Source: Punica granatum (Eukaryota; Streptophyta; Magnoliopsida; Myrtales; Lythraceae). Taken from it: 64,000 bases of DNA. Where the stretch lies: positions 16,244,001-16,308,000 of the forward strand of contig NC_045130.1 of assembly GCF_007655135.1 (NCBI RefSeq), read 5' to 3'. This document shows, one piece after another, positions 25,333-36,259 of this stretch. The notes under the pieces were generated by a model. That model was not told where the DNA came from, made no database searches, and saw nothing but the letters and a program-made list of their open reading frames with translations. Within the stretch, counting starts at the first letter, position 1, and every line of letters begins with the position of its first letter. A program made the translations under genes and the position numbers.

Positions 25333-25778
25333 TTAACGCCGTCTATAGGAAATGGTACGAAAAGTCATCCACATCGGCTGTTTTTCACCACACCATGAAG
25401 CAATCAAACCTTAAGCTGGGAATGAGGGGCTACATACCCTCAGAGCATGCTGCAAGGACCAATGTAACAAAGTCATACAGCAAGGCTACCCCGCAACAAT
25501 CGCAACTCCTCTCGAGAAAGATATACGATGCCTTTGCTCTAAGGATATCGCAAGCTAAGTCCCAGCTTTTCGACTTTTATACTCATTATTAGGTCAAAAA
25601 GAAAATTTTGATCTTTGAAATTTATATTGATATTTACTTGGGAAATCTTGCTATAAGTCTTGATCAATTCCCCTCGATATTTTCGTTGCTCTGTAGTTCC
25701 CCAACTTTTCTTCACAAGTTCAATGTCGGCTAAAATAAAAGAATAAAAAAGAAATCTTTTGCTTGATCAAATATTAAA

Positions 25779-26526
25779 GAGTTAAATGCACTTTGCCTCC
25801 CTATCTATGAGGAGAGTTTGGGTTTGCCCCCTGATCTTCAATTTTTTTGCAGAACACCTCCCGACCTTACCGGAAAATAAGCAAGATGCCCCCTCAACTA
25901 ATTTCCGATCAAAATTCCAGCAAAAAAAGAGCACATGCCACTCACATGTCAAAATACAAGGGTAAAATTATCTCCATAAATAAACTACCTGGAAAAAAAA
26001 AATAGAAAGCATCTAAACCAGAGGAATTAGGACGTCGATCCCCCACCGCGCCTTCTCCCCCAACGAGCAAAGAAGCATGCACCATCTCCGGCCGCAGCGA
26101 CCCATTGCTTCAATGTTGTGGATCTTTCAACAGAGTAGGATCTTGAAGCTGGCCGAATTGACTCGAAGTGGATGAAAATCGCCGAGGCTTCGAAGCAGGA
26201 GTGAGGGTTTGTGAGACCCGTGATCTCTTCCTTCTCTTCTTCAGCTCACGGAGGCTCTAGCTTGTCCTCTACGTCTATGATTTTTCATTTTTCATTTATT
26301 TTTCTTCTTTGTTTTCAATTAATAAGTGTATGACCTTTTTGCCTTTAAAATTCTCACATGACATGCATGTGACTTGGCTTGTCCGGAAAAGTGGCCGGAA
26401 AGTACATTTAGGGTGCATCGTGCTTTTTTTTTTTAAATAGGTCAGGTTGCAAGTTGTAACTTTTCAAAGGTCGGGAGGCGCAGTGCAACTGAGTCCAAAT
26501 GTCAGGGGGCAAATTGCATTTTACTC
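25779..26526. mobile_element. Non-autonomous Mutator-like element, possible Pack-MULE
   Basis: Perfect 9-bp target duplication AATATTAAA (25770-25778 and 26527-26535). The ends are inverted repeats (left GAGTTAAATGCACTTTGCC, right reverse complement GAGTAAAATGCAATTTGCC), and the similarity continues inward through CTCCCGACCTT-type words. The middle (about 26020-26260) is GC-rich and non-repetitive, unlike the arms, so it may be captured host sequence. It is nested inside the LTR element. No transposase is encoded. Confidence 0.85.
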
Positions 26527-26956
26527 AATATTAAATATGTTGCTTTTATAATTCAACATATGAATGTTCATTACTTGATTCCTTACACTCAGTTACCAAT
26601 TGAGTATGAATTTTCAGTATTGATCGCGAAATATATTGTTGATGTGTTGAGGGTTAGGGGTTGGGAGATTATGGAATTGTAGTCAGACTCGAAGAGAGTG
26701 ATGCCACCCTCGTCGCATGACAGCTACAGTACTCGTTTCACGACAAGCCAACACTTTAAACGATGCTCAGATAGGCATTTGAGTTATGCATTGCTTCATG
26801 TCATCCTTTACTGACGATTTTATTTTATTGAAACTACATGTCGTTGACAACTTTGTAAGTGGGACAATCTTTTGCAAAGCAATGCATCTATTTGAATTAT
26901 GAAATTTTCATTATGGTTCGCTAACTCTTTATGGACAGAAAAGTGATGCATCTGAA

Positions 26957-27539
26957 TAGGGGCGTGCACGGGTACCGGATATATCTGGAACCGGTCGAAA
27001 CCTACCCGTTAGGGTAGGGTCCGGGTAGCTCGTATTGAAAATAGGGTAGGTTCCGGGTATTAAAATTAGGAACCGGTGAAAATCGGTTTCGGTTCCGGAT
27101 CCTGCCTACAGGGTACTCGGAACTGGTTATTTATTAAAATAAAAAAGATGAAAGAGTAAATTTACTGTCTCATCTAATGAATCAAAACAGAGGCACTTTG
27201 TTGTGTGGGATCGTATTATGGATGTTTAATTTTGTTGATGAATTGATGAGACATATATATATATTTTTGTTGTGGATTAATCTAAATCTATATTGATATT
27301 CTATTTAGCGTGATTACTGATTATATATGTGACATTTTCGGTTTTATTTAGCGAAACAAAAAAATTTACAGGTTCCAACAGGGTACCCAAAACCTGTGGT
27401 ATAGTACAGGTTTTGGATAGGTTCCGGTTCTAGAATTCAACAGGATAGGGTCTAGTTCCAAAATTTTGGAACCTGTCCCTTACATGGTAGGGTCTAGATA
27501 TCGTAAAAAATACAAGGTATTCGGAACCGATCACCCCTA
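26957..27539. mobile_element. Non-autonomous hAT-like element, copy 2
   Basis: Flanked by CATCTGAA (26949-26956) and CATTTGAA (27540-27547), an 8-bp target duplication with one change. Ends are TAGGGGCGTGCAC and GATCACCCCTA (inverted). Homologous to copy 1 at 6675-7317. Inserted in the interior of the 24.9-28.7 kb LTR element. Confidence 0.8.
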
Positions 27540-27584
27540 CATTTGAACACCTCTCTTTGCTTGGAGGCTACGCTTTTGACAGTG

Positions 27585-28060
27585 ATCGCGTCCGATAACC
27601 AAGGGCCAAATTAGATAACCAAGGGTCTTCGTTGCGCTCGATAACCAACGGCCGAACTCGATAACCAAGGGTCTCCATCGAGTCCAATAACCAATGACTA
27701 TATCCCAATAACCAATGGATGAATAACATCCGATAACCAAAGATGGGGCGACGGTTGATAATTGAAGGCTAAGCTAAAATGAGTCCGATAACCAAGGGAC
27801 CCATAATGCTCGACAACCATGAGCAGAGCCGTCCCTCGCAAAAGCGAAAATGCTCAATAACCAAGAGCAAAGCCTTCCTTCCTGGAAGCAATAATGCTCG
27901 ATATCCAATAGCGGAGTTTTCATTAACGGAAACAAGAATGTCCAAGAACCAAGGATGAAACCTTTCTTCACGGAAGCAATAACGTTTGATAACCAAGAAT
28001 AGAGTCTTCCTTCGCAGAAGCAACAACGTCCAATAACCAAGGGCAGATTTACTTTTCACG
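27585..28060. repeat. GATAACCAAGGG tandem repeats inside the LTR element
   Basis: The word (C/T)GATAACCAAGG recurs about every 20-30 bp from 27590 to 27760. It then continues in longer units of about 55 bp that add GCAGAGCCTTCCTTCGCGGAAGCA-like blocks up to about 28060. The minus-strand ORFs at 27537-28080 are translations of this repeat. Confidence 0.85.
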
Positions 28061-28172
28061 GGACTGAACAAACGATACAAAGTCTATCTTCACGCCAAGA
28101 CATCGCATATGACGTGATAACGGTAATTATGAATTTCCTGCGATCTCTTGAGCTCACAGGAATGAGGGCCTA

Positions 28173-28659
28173 TGTTGGGGACCAGGAAATTGAACCAATT
28201 CACAGGGCTCGATTTAGAATCTTGCCCTCCTTGATACACCTAAATCGGTAACTAAATCCTATTAAAAATATTTCTCTACCTATATCTCTTGTATATATAT
28301 CGATATTCTTGACATATCTCTAGAATGTTCTATCAATAAGATATTATACTATCTCTAACTCTATATTTAGCAAATATATCTACTTGTTTTATGCACTTAA
28401 ATATTTGATACATATTACGATATCTTATTAGAGATTTGCTAAAGTCTCTACAAGTACCCTCTAGGTATGCCTAAAGGTTAAGTTTCATTTTTTAATCTTT
28501 CCGAGCACTCTATCATTTAAACATTTGAGAGGGAGATTGAAACTCCCTCTCGATCCTCTCCTTTTGCATGTCGATAGTGCCCAGCTTGTGGAGGTTCAAA
28601 GTTCATGAGATACACAAGGGAGGCACATGTTCAAGATTGGATTTTTCCAGACCACAACA
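28173..28659 (+). repeat. Right LTR of the 24.9-28.7 kb element
   Basis: Homologous to the left LTR, including the CTCTTGTA-ATATATCGATAT, TTTCCGAGCACTCT and GGGAGGCACATGTTCAAG blocks. Confidence 0.85.
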
Positions 28660-28924
28660 ACTTTAGTATGATAACAAAAAAATTCTAGGTTCGATGCTCG
28701 TGGTGGGACTATCCGTACCCCTTTTTTAGTTATTAAGATTTTATCTTATTCATTGTCGTCAATGCCTCTAATAAAAGTTTGACGTGGATGCCTTGCTGGA
28801 CTAACGACATCAAACGAAAAAAAAAAAGGAACTTTTTTATCACACTTATCAAATTGGAATCGTTTTTGTCATTTTAAAAGATAAAAAAAAATAGTTTCTT
28901 TTTTTAACATTGCATAAAGGGAGC
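28660..28924. other. Short unannotated stretch
   Basis: AT-rich DNA between the LTR element and the GC-rich repeat. No feature supported. Confidence 0.4.
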
Positions 28925-29740
28925 AGAACACCTAGGGGCTCCCAGGTCGGCCATTACCTCCATAGGCAAGATTGTCGAGGCCATTAGAGGCCTCCATCGA
29001 CCTCGCCTGTGGGGGTGACAACCGGTTGAGCCCCAAACCGATTTGCCCCTTCCTCTCTCTCAAAATAGAGAAAGAAAGTGGATGGAAGGGTAGATCGGTT
29101 GAGAGCTCCTCGACCAGCTATTATCCCTTCTTGCGGCTGGTTAGGTAGCCCCTTTATTCACCCCCTCCCCTTCTCTTTATGTTTATTTTCAAATAAAAAA
29201 TAAAAAAATGAGAGAGAGGAAGCAAACTAGTTGGGGGCACTCCGGCCACCCGCCCCTTCGCGAGGTTGTTGAGGACACCAGAAGCCTCCAACAATGTCTC
29301 TTGAGGGGACAGGTTGGCCAGAAAGTTTCCAGTTGGTCTGTCGCCCCTTTCCTGTTCCCTATGTTTCTGAAAAGTGGAAAAAAAAAAAGAAATAGATTAT
29401 GGGAGGTACATCAACTGGGAGCTCCTCGGTCGGTCATTGCCCCTCGAGCATCATCATCGGAGGCCCTTGGTGCCTTGAGTGACTTCACTTGAGGTGGCAG
29501 GTGACCCACCGTGGAGCCTCCAATTGGTCTGCCCCCATTCCCCTCTCCCCATGTTTTTACTTTTAATAACAAAAGGGTGAAGGAAAGGGGGGCCAAATAG
29601 GCGGGGGGACCAAACCGACTGGACGCAGCCCCCTCGGGTAAGGTTGTCAGGGGCTTTTAGGAGCTTATGGCAACCTCGCCCGAGGGAGCGATGGCCGACC
29701 AGTGAATTCCCGGCCTGTCTACCTCATCATATGTTTAAAG
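28925..29740. repeat. GC-rich module in about four diverged tandem copies
   Basis: Copies start near 28925, 29100, 29400 and 29580. Each has a GGGAGCTCC-type head or a variant of it, a GAGGTTGT(C)GAGG...CC module, and a pyrimidine-rich CCCCTTCC(C)CTCTC tail next to an A-rich spacer. GC content is far above the surroundings. ORFs at 29208-29596 are shadows of the repeat. Confidence 0.6.
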
Positions 29741-30429
29741 GTAAAGAATTAAAAAAAAAATTCAAAACCACGTCATTTTGGTATATCTAATTAAAGTATA
29801 TATATATATATATATGTATTGATGTCGTTTAGTTTTGTGAGGTTGTGACGTTAGAAGTCAGCTAGAGGCATTGATTGTGAGGGCCGAATTGGTAGCCGGA
29901 ACCCCAACTTTTGGGTCGAATTGATGGCAAAATTTCATTAGGAACTAAAGTGGTGGTTCGACGAGAGTTCAGACCTGAAGGTGATAGTTTATTTGTTGAA
30001 AAATTACAGCTGAAATTAAAATTAAAATTGCATACGGCACTTTTTTATTTCTGTAATGAAGTGTTGAAATATAATTACTGAACAATAAGTGTTGATTTTA
30101 GAATAAGTAAAAGTATTTGGAAAGTAACAATTTGAAATTATTGAAATTAAAATTAAAATTTAAAATAGAGAATAAATAGAGACAATTTTTATAAGCAATT
30201 ATTAAATTGCTAGAGAAAATTATATTTTTAACCGTTAAAATCAATCAACTCATAGTTTTGTAATAGTTCACCAAACGCTCCTTTTATTTAAAAATCGACG
30301 AAAAGAATTTCTATGCAACAGCCGCCCTTCTTCCAAAAGTAGTCTAGATAGCATTGATGATTATATGTAGTCTTTTTGGTTATACAAAATTGCTCGCTTT
30401 TTTCTTTAGGTACTTTATCTTATTGTCCC
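29741..30429. other. AT-rich intergenic DNA
   Basis: Contains a (TA)n run at about 29797-29815. The segment from about 30000 to 30285 may be an AT-rich MITE (CACCAAACGCTCC-type right end), but I cannot define its left end. Confidence 0.4.
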
Positions 30430-30592
30430 CAAATAAATGAGGGAATTTATGAGCTCATGGGACAACTAGTCCGGCAATGTGTTGTATAGGTAATTCAATA
30501 TGGAGTATTCTCTTATATAATTTTAGGGGTGACTCAAACCTCAAACTTTTTCAAGTAAGTCATGCCTTTTAATCACCAACTCAATCCAATTG
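30430..30592 (-). mobile_element. tRNA-derived SINE, minus orientation
   Basis: On the minus strand, box A-like TTGAGTTGGTGATTA lies near 30586-30570 and box B-like GGTTTGAGTCACC at 30540-30528. Downstream words match the SINE at 5732-5940. The tail is degenerate. Confidence 0.62.
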
Positions 30593-32088
30593 AGTTGCAC
30601 ATTGAGGCACTTTATTTTTATTTGTCTCACATTATAATATATTGAGGAAACTGCATTGATTTTCAAGGAGACCACATTAATTATGGGCTTTACTACATAC
30701 ATATTCTCGTACTGGTCTAACAAGGTGCGATCCACCATAATCTCAACTTTGTTCTCCTCCACTTAATTTTGTTAAAGTAAAATCAAATAATTATTTTCAC
30801 TAAGATATTAGTGTTTATTATTGGCATGAAAAGGCTATCCGTATTCTGATGGCTCGAGAAAACAGCAGTAAAATCTCGTTGTTTCATCTTACATTCTTAA
30901 AAAGAACCGAAAGGGAAAGCACCTCACTTATTAGATTAAGACAAACCTAGGTTTTTCATGCATAATTTTTAATATTAGATTTTAATACGTATATATTCTC
31001 ACCAACTAAAGTAGTGATACCTTTTCTTTTGTTACTTTGTAATAGCTTCTACACTAAATAGACTAGAGTCTCTTCTTCTACCTCGGGCTATGGTCGATCC
31101 AATAATTGAGTGCGCAAACTTATTATTTACAAGTCATTTAATAGTTTCACGAGCCATTAATATGTGTGAATGTGACGCTATCATATATATCATGAAACAT
31201 TAATATGCGTTATCATTGTGAACATAAACACGAGCCATTGATTAAATTCCGGTTGAAAATAGAAAGATTGACGAACCGAAACGGAATGAAAAGTACCTAA
31301 GACAAAAATGATGGTGAAATGTCAAAAATTGAATTGACATGAACCACCAACCGAGAAGTGACGAGAGGGAAGAAAACAAGAAGAGGGTGAAATTGTCGTT
31401 AAAGCCATCAAAAATATCTTTTCCAACATCGATCGATTGGCAATCATGAAAGTACTACTTAACTCAATCTTCAATAAAGGACAAAAAAAAAGCGAATTAA
31501 TTGATTATATCCCGATTATTGCTGTAATTATTAGATTTTAATAATTTTAGCAAATTCAGTCAAAGACGGAATCCATTAACATCAAGCATTATTATGTTTG
31601 CTTCCATTTCCCCTCTGCCTTTCGATTCTTCATTATTCCTCATATATCTTATTTAGCACCATGTACGTGATCATTTTGTGCAAGATCTGATTTGATGTAA
31701 CATTTGCATCCGAAATGATAACGTTCCATATATAAAATCCAAACACGAAAGCAATTCTGCCCATGATTCTCCTGTTCCGGGCAAGGTCGAGTTACAAACT
31801 TCGTACGATAACAATTACTAATCAAGGAACTACATTACTCTATGGCTCTTAGATGCTCTAATGAAATGCAAAAGTCTATATTCGGACGAGAAGGTCCATA
31901 TTAGATATATACTTATTAGGTTTTACAAATGCATGCATGCAAAGACTCGCTTACATAACAGCAGGATCTAGTGATACACCCATCACATGATTGCCCTACT
32001 CGCCTCGAGTAGTATGACACGTGAGGAGACGCTGAAACTGGAATTGATCTATGATAATAAACCTTATCCTGTGATGGAATCGTTCTGA
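30593..32088. other. Intergenic DNA downstream of the bZIP gene
   Basis: No gene seen. It should hold the 3' UTR and polyadenylation region of the bZIP gene, whose stop codon is at 32089-32091. Confidence 0.5.
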
Positions 32089-32544
32089 TCAACAATGGAA
32101 TAGGTCACCTGATGATGCCATGACGGGCTGTTGAGTAACCATGGCCCCGAAGCCCAATTGGCCAATCCCGAAAACTCCATGACCGCCGCCACTGCCCATT
32201 GGGCTCAAGAAGCTGATGATCTCATTCAGTGATTCCAACCTGTGCCTGAGCTCGCCGACTTGGGCTTTCAGCACGGAGTTCTCGGTCTCGATGTGCAGGT
32301 AGTGCTGCGTGGTGATGCCAATGCTGCTCGTAATCTGTTGATTCTCGCTCCTGAGCTGAGAGGACTGGGCGATCAGATCATTGAGCTGTTTTTGCTTCCT
32401 CATTCGGGACCGCCTCGCCGACTCCCTGTTGGAGATCATCCTCTTCCTCTTCCTCTGGTCCAGCAGGGTTTGAAGGTCCTCGTTGGAGCATGAGGTCTGG
32501 TTCAGTGACGGCGAGCCTGAAGATGTCCCGCTGGAGGAAGCCAT
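32089..32544 (-). CDS. Group S1 bZIP transcription factor (bZIP11/bZIP44 type)
   Basis: DNA-binding regulator, expected in the nucleus as a homodimer or as a heterodimer with group C bZIPs at ACGT-core elements. Group S1 members act in sugar and energy signalling. The protein has 151 residues and is intronless, as usual for this group. The N-terminus is Ser-rich (MASSSGTSSGS). The basic region spans about residues 31-52 (QRKRKRMISNRESARRSRM), with the invariant Asn39 and Arg47 of N-x7-R. It is followed by a long leucine zipper, about residues 54-105, and the SLNEIISFL motif typical of S1 proteins. ATG 32544 is chosen because the frame upstream has only a TTG and MASSS is the family start. Its leader holds the sucrose-control uORF at 32984-33109. 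Confidence 0.95.
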   Translation of the reverse strand: MASSSGTSSGSPSLNQTSCSNEDLQTLLDQRKRKRMISNRESARRSRMRKQKQLNDLIAQSSQLRSENQQITSSIGITTQHYLHIETENSVLKAQVGELRHRLESLNEIISFLSPMGSGGGHGVFGIGQLGFGAMVTQQPVMASSGDLFHC

Positions 32545-32983
32545 GGGCCGCCCCTGGAAGCCTCCTGTCAGGATATATTCAGCTGCGGACAATTATGATC
32601 GTCTTGGCTGAGCGAGTCGAGTGGACCGTATTCTGACAGCAGCACCCAGTCATCAGGGATTAATCACACGCCGGACTCGATAGACAGACTGATCATTGCA
32701 AAGGAAAAAGGTCTGTGGCGCTAACTTTTACGATATTAAAGTGGGCCAGGCCGAACCTGTCCGAAGAGTATTCAAGCGTGAAATGAATGGTACCTTCTGA
32801 TATTTGATGGTTTCCTTGCCACGATCCCGACCCCTATCTGATGCCGGACTCGAGCTTCAAACTAGAAATAGACAGACAGAGACTAAAAAAAGGGACACTG
32901 ATGATGTTCTGCGGAGACTATTGAGGTAGTAATTAAGCTAATTATGACTATAGAAGAGCTTGGGGAGGGTGACGATGATGGAA

Positions 32984-33109
32984 CTATGAGACATAGTAGA
33001 GCCAGTAGAGGAAGACAACGGAGAAGGACTGGACGAGGTGGGTCCTGCGCCTGAACGAGGAGCTTATCATGCAACCCGACAGGAGCAGCTCACTGAGAAT
33101 CGGACACAT
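32984..33109 (-). promoter_or_regulatory. Sucrose-control conserved peptide uORF (SC-uORF) of the bZIP gene
   Basis: A 41-codon upstream ORF starts at ATG 33109 and stops at TAG 32984-32986, about 440 nt before the main ATG. It contains RRRTHLVQSFSVVFLYW followed by LYYVS, the nearly invariant C-terminal peptide of the S1 bZIP uORF2. The N-terminal half (MCPILSELLLSG) also matches the family pattern. In the established system the nascent peptide stalls ribosomes when sucrose is high, lowering translation of the bZIP. A second in-frame ATG lies at 33070. Confidence 0.95.
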
Positions 33110-33365
33110 GGGTCTCAAAGATCAGGACTACCGAGTTTATCATCAAGACAAGAACACTGCCGGCTCCCTCTCCCTGAAGCTGAAACCTCAAGAAGTCCGA
33201 AGACAGAACCCACAGATCACAAATGGACCCGACACGGAATCCCGAATCCCGGATTTCGGGCAAATCTGCGAGTAAGCTCGAAACTTGGGGTGGAGGAATT
33301 TGATCAGAAGTGCAGAGATAAATAGTGGGGGAATAAAGGCCAGGACTAATTGGAGGGTGGAGCAA
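33090..33365 (-). promoter_or_regulatory. 91-codon upstream ORF overlapping the SC-uORF
   Basis: An ATG-started ORF in another frame ends 20 nt inside the SC-uORF start region (overlap 33090-33109). If present on the mRNA it could divert ribosomes from the SC-uORF start. A 19-codon uORF (33402-33461) lies further upstream, and two short ORFs (one starting near 32650) lie between the SC-uORF and the main ATG. The peptide itself matches nothing I know. Confidence 0.5.
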
Positions 33366-33574
33366 GTTGGGATTATTTCTGATATTTTTTGGTGGGTTTT
33401 TTCAGAGATGGGAATCGATCAGTAACCGAAAGAGGGGAGGAAATTGAGATAGCTTTGGCATAAAGCTATTGGGAAGGGAAGAGGAAGAAGGATTTGATTA
33501 AGGAAAAAGGGGGAGAGATATGGGGAAAGGGGATTAACAGAATGATGCCAAAGAACGCCAGGAAGGGAGAACGA

Positions 33575-33622
33575 CAGGGAGGATATATATATAGAGAGAG
33601 AGCGTGTGTGTGTGTGTGATCG
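33575..33622 (-). promoter_or_regulatory. Probable TATA box and compound microsatellite at the bZIP promoter
   Basis: On the minus strand a CTATATATATATCC box follows (AC)n and (TC)n tracts. It would place the transcription start near 33550 and give a leader of about 1 kb covering the uORFs. This is inferred from position only. Confidence 0.4.
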
Positions 33623-34925
33623 GGGAAAAGAATGGAGGATGGAATTTATAGGCTAAAGAAAGGAGTGGAGGCCACCCAAAATATATAAATTTATCCATCC
33701 TAATATTGTACATGGACATCACCGCATGTGGACTAGTTCTCAATTGGGGGCCGTACATAGGAGATTAGAAGATATGGGAGGAGAGAAGCCATTGTTGGGA
33801 GCATCTATGGATATTTCGGATCCATCCGGAATGGCCAAATGACACAAATAACACCAATTGGTTTTCAAATTTTCAAAGTCTCTCACCCATTATTGCCGCC
33901 TCCTCCACCTCGTCCAGTGTTGGCGGAGGCGGCAAGACTTCACTTACAGCGATGATGAACACCTCATCCGACCATTCTCGAGGTCATGAAACTCGATCCG
34001 ACCCCGCCATGGCCAGATTTACAGTTGAAGCAGGGATATGGGTCGAGACCTCATGAGTCTCGAAGAGGCTCGACCGCCTCCGAGCTCAACTCCTGAGCCA
34101 CCAAGGGCTCGAGACCCCTTGGATGGGCTCACCGGCCTTGGGCGACCCCAACCCTAGGGTCCAAGTCCATGGTAGGGCGAGCTCAAGGCTCCAAGGGTCG
34201 CCAGCCTAGTGTTGGCTAGCCTTGGGGTTGCCATAGTCGAACCAGCTCCAGCTAGCCCTGAGGAAGACGTTCCTCCTTTTTCTTTTTTATTTACTTACAT
34301 ATATGTATTATTAGTATTTATTATAATACGGGTGTTTTAGTACTTTACTATTTGACCGTGTTGAATTCTCTACTAAATCCGGTCAACCAAATAGAAATTC
34401 TAATTCTCGATTCTGTCCAACCAAACATAAAATCTTCATCAGTACTACATTTCTATTCAATACTAATTCTATTCTATATTAATTTATTACCGCGAACCAA
34501 ATGTAACATTAGTGATTTGTATCGAGCATGATTTGCTTCGATTGTTTACAGTACCTGCCTAGAAGTTGAAAGGGGCAGCTGACAGTTACTCGGGTCGAGT
34601 ATTTCATAGTAAAATTGCAATAGCCCAACCTTCAACTTACGTATAATATCAAATAGGAGTATAGCATTTTTATTTTTATTTTTTTCAAATACTGGATTCA
34701 ATTCGAAGTTCGCAATACCAACAATTGAAAAGTGAATATCTAGTACTTTAAACTGGGTAAATGAATGTACGGCACCTTCAAAAAAATTATTTGTGTGCTT
34801 TTGACCTAAAATGTCGGCAAAAGAAAAACTTACATAATTTACTTTTTTATATTTTATTTAACTGAATTGTAAGTAAAATACTTGAAATTTTATTTAAAAA
34901 AGTGGTATCTTTCATTTCATTTATC
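33623..34925. other. Intergenic DNA upstream of the bZIP gene with a GC-rich block
   Basis: Bases 33890-34275 are GC-rich, with short repeated words (GGCTCGA, CCTTGGG, CGACCCCA), but no ORF is supported. The rest is AT-rich. Confidence 0.45.
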
Positions 34926-35001
34926 GAGTTAAATATCAATCTCTTCCCTACAATAGACGACTTACATCAATCGAGTCCCTTGGACGAAGTCTCCATCAAA
35001 T

Positions 35002-36259
35002 TGTCTTATGCTATTGTTCCGCCCAAAATGTTCCGCATGAACTCTTCGGTACACGCGTGTGGCGGCTAGGATGTCAGGCGTGTTAGGGCACAGTCCCAAG
35101 GTCGTGAGGTGGCGAACCACCAACAGTCCTCACTGGACTAGTGCGTAACGCCTCGATCCCTGAGGTTCGAAGGCCTAGCCAACAACTGGGTTTCCTCGAA
35201 GATGAATAGGTCGGGGTGCGTGATGATTGGATGAAGGTCAGACGATGTCGCAGCCACGAGAGAAAGGCCACTTTGGTTCTCCCAGCATGTGCGTGGTTGT
35301 GTAGCCTGACTTGTAGAAGGAGACGGCTCGAAAGTCGACCTCGTAGATGGCGAGTCATGGTCCAAGGAGGCCTGTGAGCTAGCAAGTTTCGGCTATAGAT
35401 AGCCAAGAGAATTGAGCTAAAGGTCGGAATCTTAGCTCGGTGAATACCTTGACCCGGAAGTCAAGACTAGGTAGTCGATGGATCGGCGGTAGGGTGACCC
35501 TAGAAGGTCGATAGGATTGCTCTGGAAAGCGGTATGGTGCACGGTATGTAAAGGTGTAAGAAAAATAGATATTGAAAATGCGGTGCTATAAAAGTAAGGA
35601 TAGAAAAGATAAATACGTTTGATTGATCTACTGAGAAGGGGTAATACAATAAAAAGACTTGACTTAAATAGGCCAATACTAGAGTGTCGCCCAAGACGAA
35701 GTAATCAGGAAATTATTTAGCAAAATAAGGAACTAGCTAATCCCTGGACAATAGAAAATAATGTTCCACTCATAATTGTAGTACATAGAGTAATTAGGAA
35801 AAATAAGACATAGCAAATATGGAGATGCCATCATTATTTCCTTCCCCTGATATTGTGGACGTCTATTGCCTTGGATGCATGGGTGTCTTCCAAATATAGA
35901 GGATTCTCTTGCAACATATATAATGTATCTTGCATGGAAAGAATAAGCAAGACCATATTGAGCCTTCATGCAAGTCAATTTCCCAAATATAAGCTCCATG
36001 TAATATTTTCTTCCAAATAAAGCTACGTCTAGGTTCATCTATGTCTCGGACAAGGAAACAAACCTGCAATTTCCATTCATGAGCCGCCGAACTCCTCATG
36101 GTTGTTCGGGTCGAGTATTGCCTTGGATTCAGGCCGGCCTGTGTCTCGAATCCAATTATGGGTTGTTCTCATTGCTTGAGTTGATCTCATGGGCTTCTCT
36201 TGATCCATTACATGTCTTGGCCCAAACTTACCGCGAAGTGCGGAAAATGAGTGTAAACA
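35002..36259 (+). mobile_element. 1.26-kb insertion in the MULE left terminal repeat, probable solo LTR
   Basis: It interrupts the left terminal repeat. The repeat reads up to ATCAAAT at 35001 and resumes with GTTACATCAAATTGG at 36260. The inserted piece begins TGTCTTATG and ends GTGTAAACA, with a TATAAAAG box at about 35587 in the plus orientation, as for an LTR. No 5-bp target duplication is visible and a few bases of the terminal repeat seem missing. ORFs at 35083-35406 and 35733-36099 have no family signal. Confidence 0.5.

Larger units (their letters stand above)
24870..28659 (+). mobile_element. Degenerate LTR retrotransposon with nested insertions
   Basis: Left LTR 24870-25332 (463 bp, TGTTGGAACT...CCCCAACA) and right LTR 28173-28659 (487 bp, TGTTGGGGAC...CCACAACA) are homologous along their length but well diverged. 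The left LTR is followed at once by TTAACGCCGTCTATAGGAA, which resembles the GGCGCCGTCT primer-site region seen after many Ty3-type LTRs. A purine-rich AGGAATGAGGGCCTA precedes the right LTR. ACTT flanks both ends. The 2.8-kb interior has no recognisable gag or pol. About 1.3 kb of it is two later insertions (25779-26526 and 26957-27539) and another 0.5 kb is tandem repeat, so the element was small and non-autonomous, or lost its genes. Confidence 0.82.

Noticed and set aside
25197..25592. 131-codon ORF crossing the LTR end as a possible gag
   Set aside because: Starts inside the LTR, has no zinc knuckle or gag-like pattern, and stops before the interior repeats.
27537..28080. Minus-strand ORFs rich in Trp, Tyr and Gly
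   Set aside because: They are translations of the GATAACCAAGGG repeat.
32242..32493. Antisense ORF across the bZIP gene
   Set aside because: Shadow of the conserved bZIP coding sequence on the other strand.
32545..32592. Sixteen-residue N-terminal extension of the bZIP ORF
   Set aside because: The extension begins at a TTG. The family start MASSS coincides with the first ATG at 32544.
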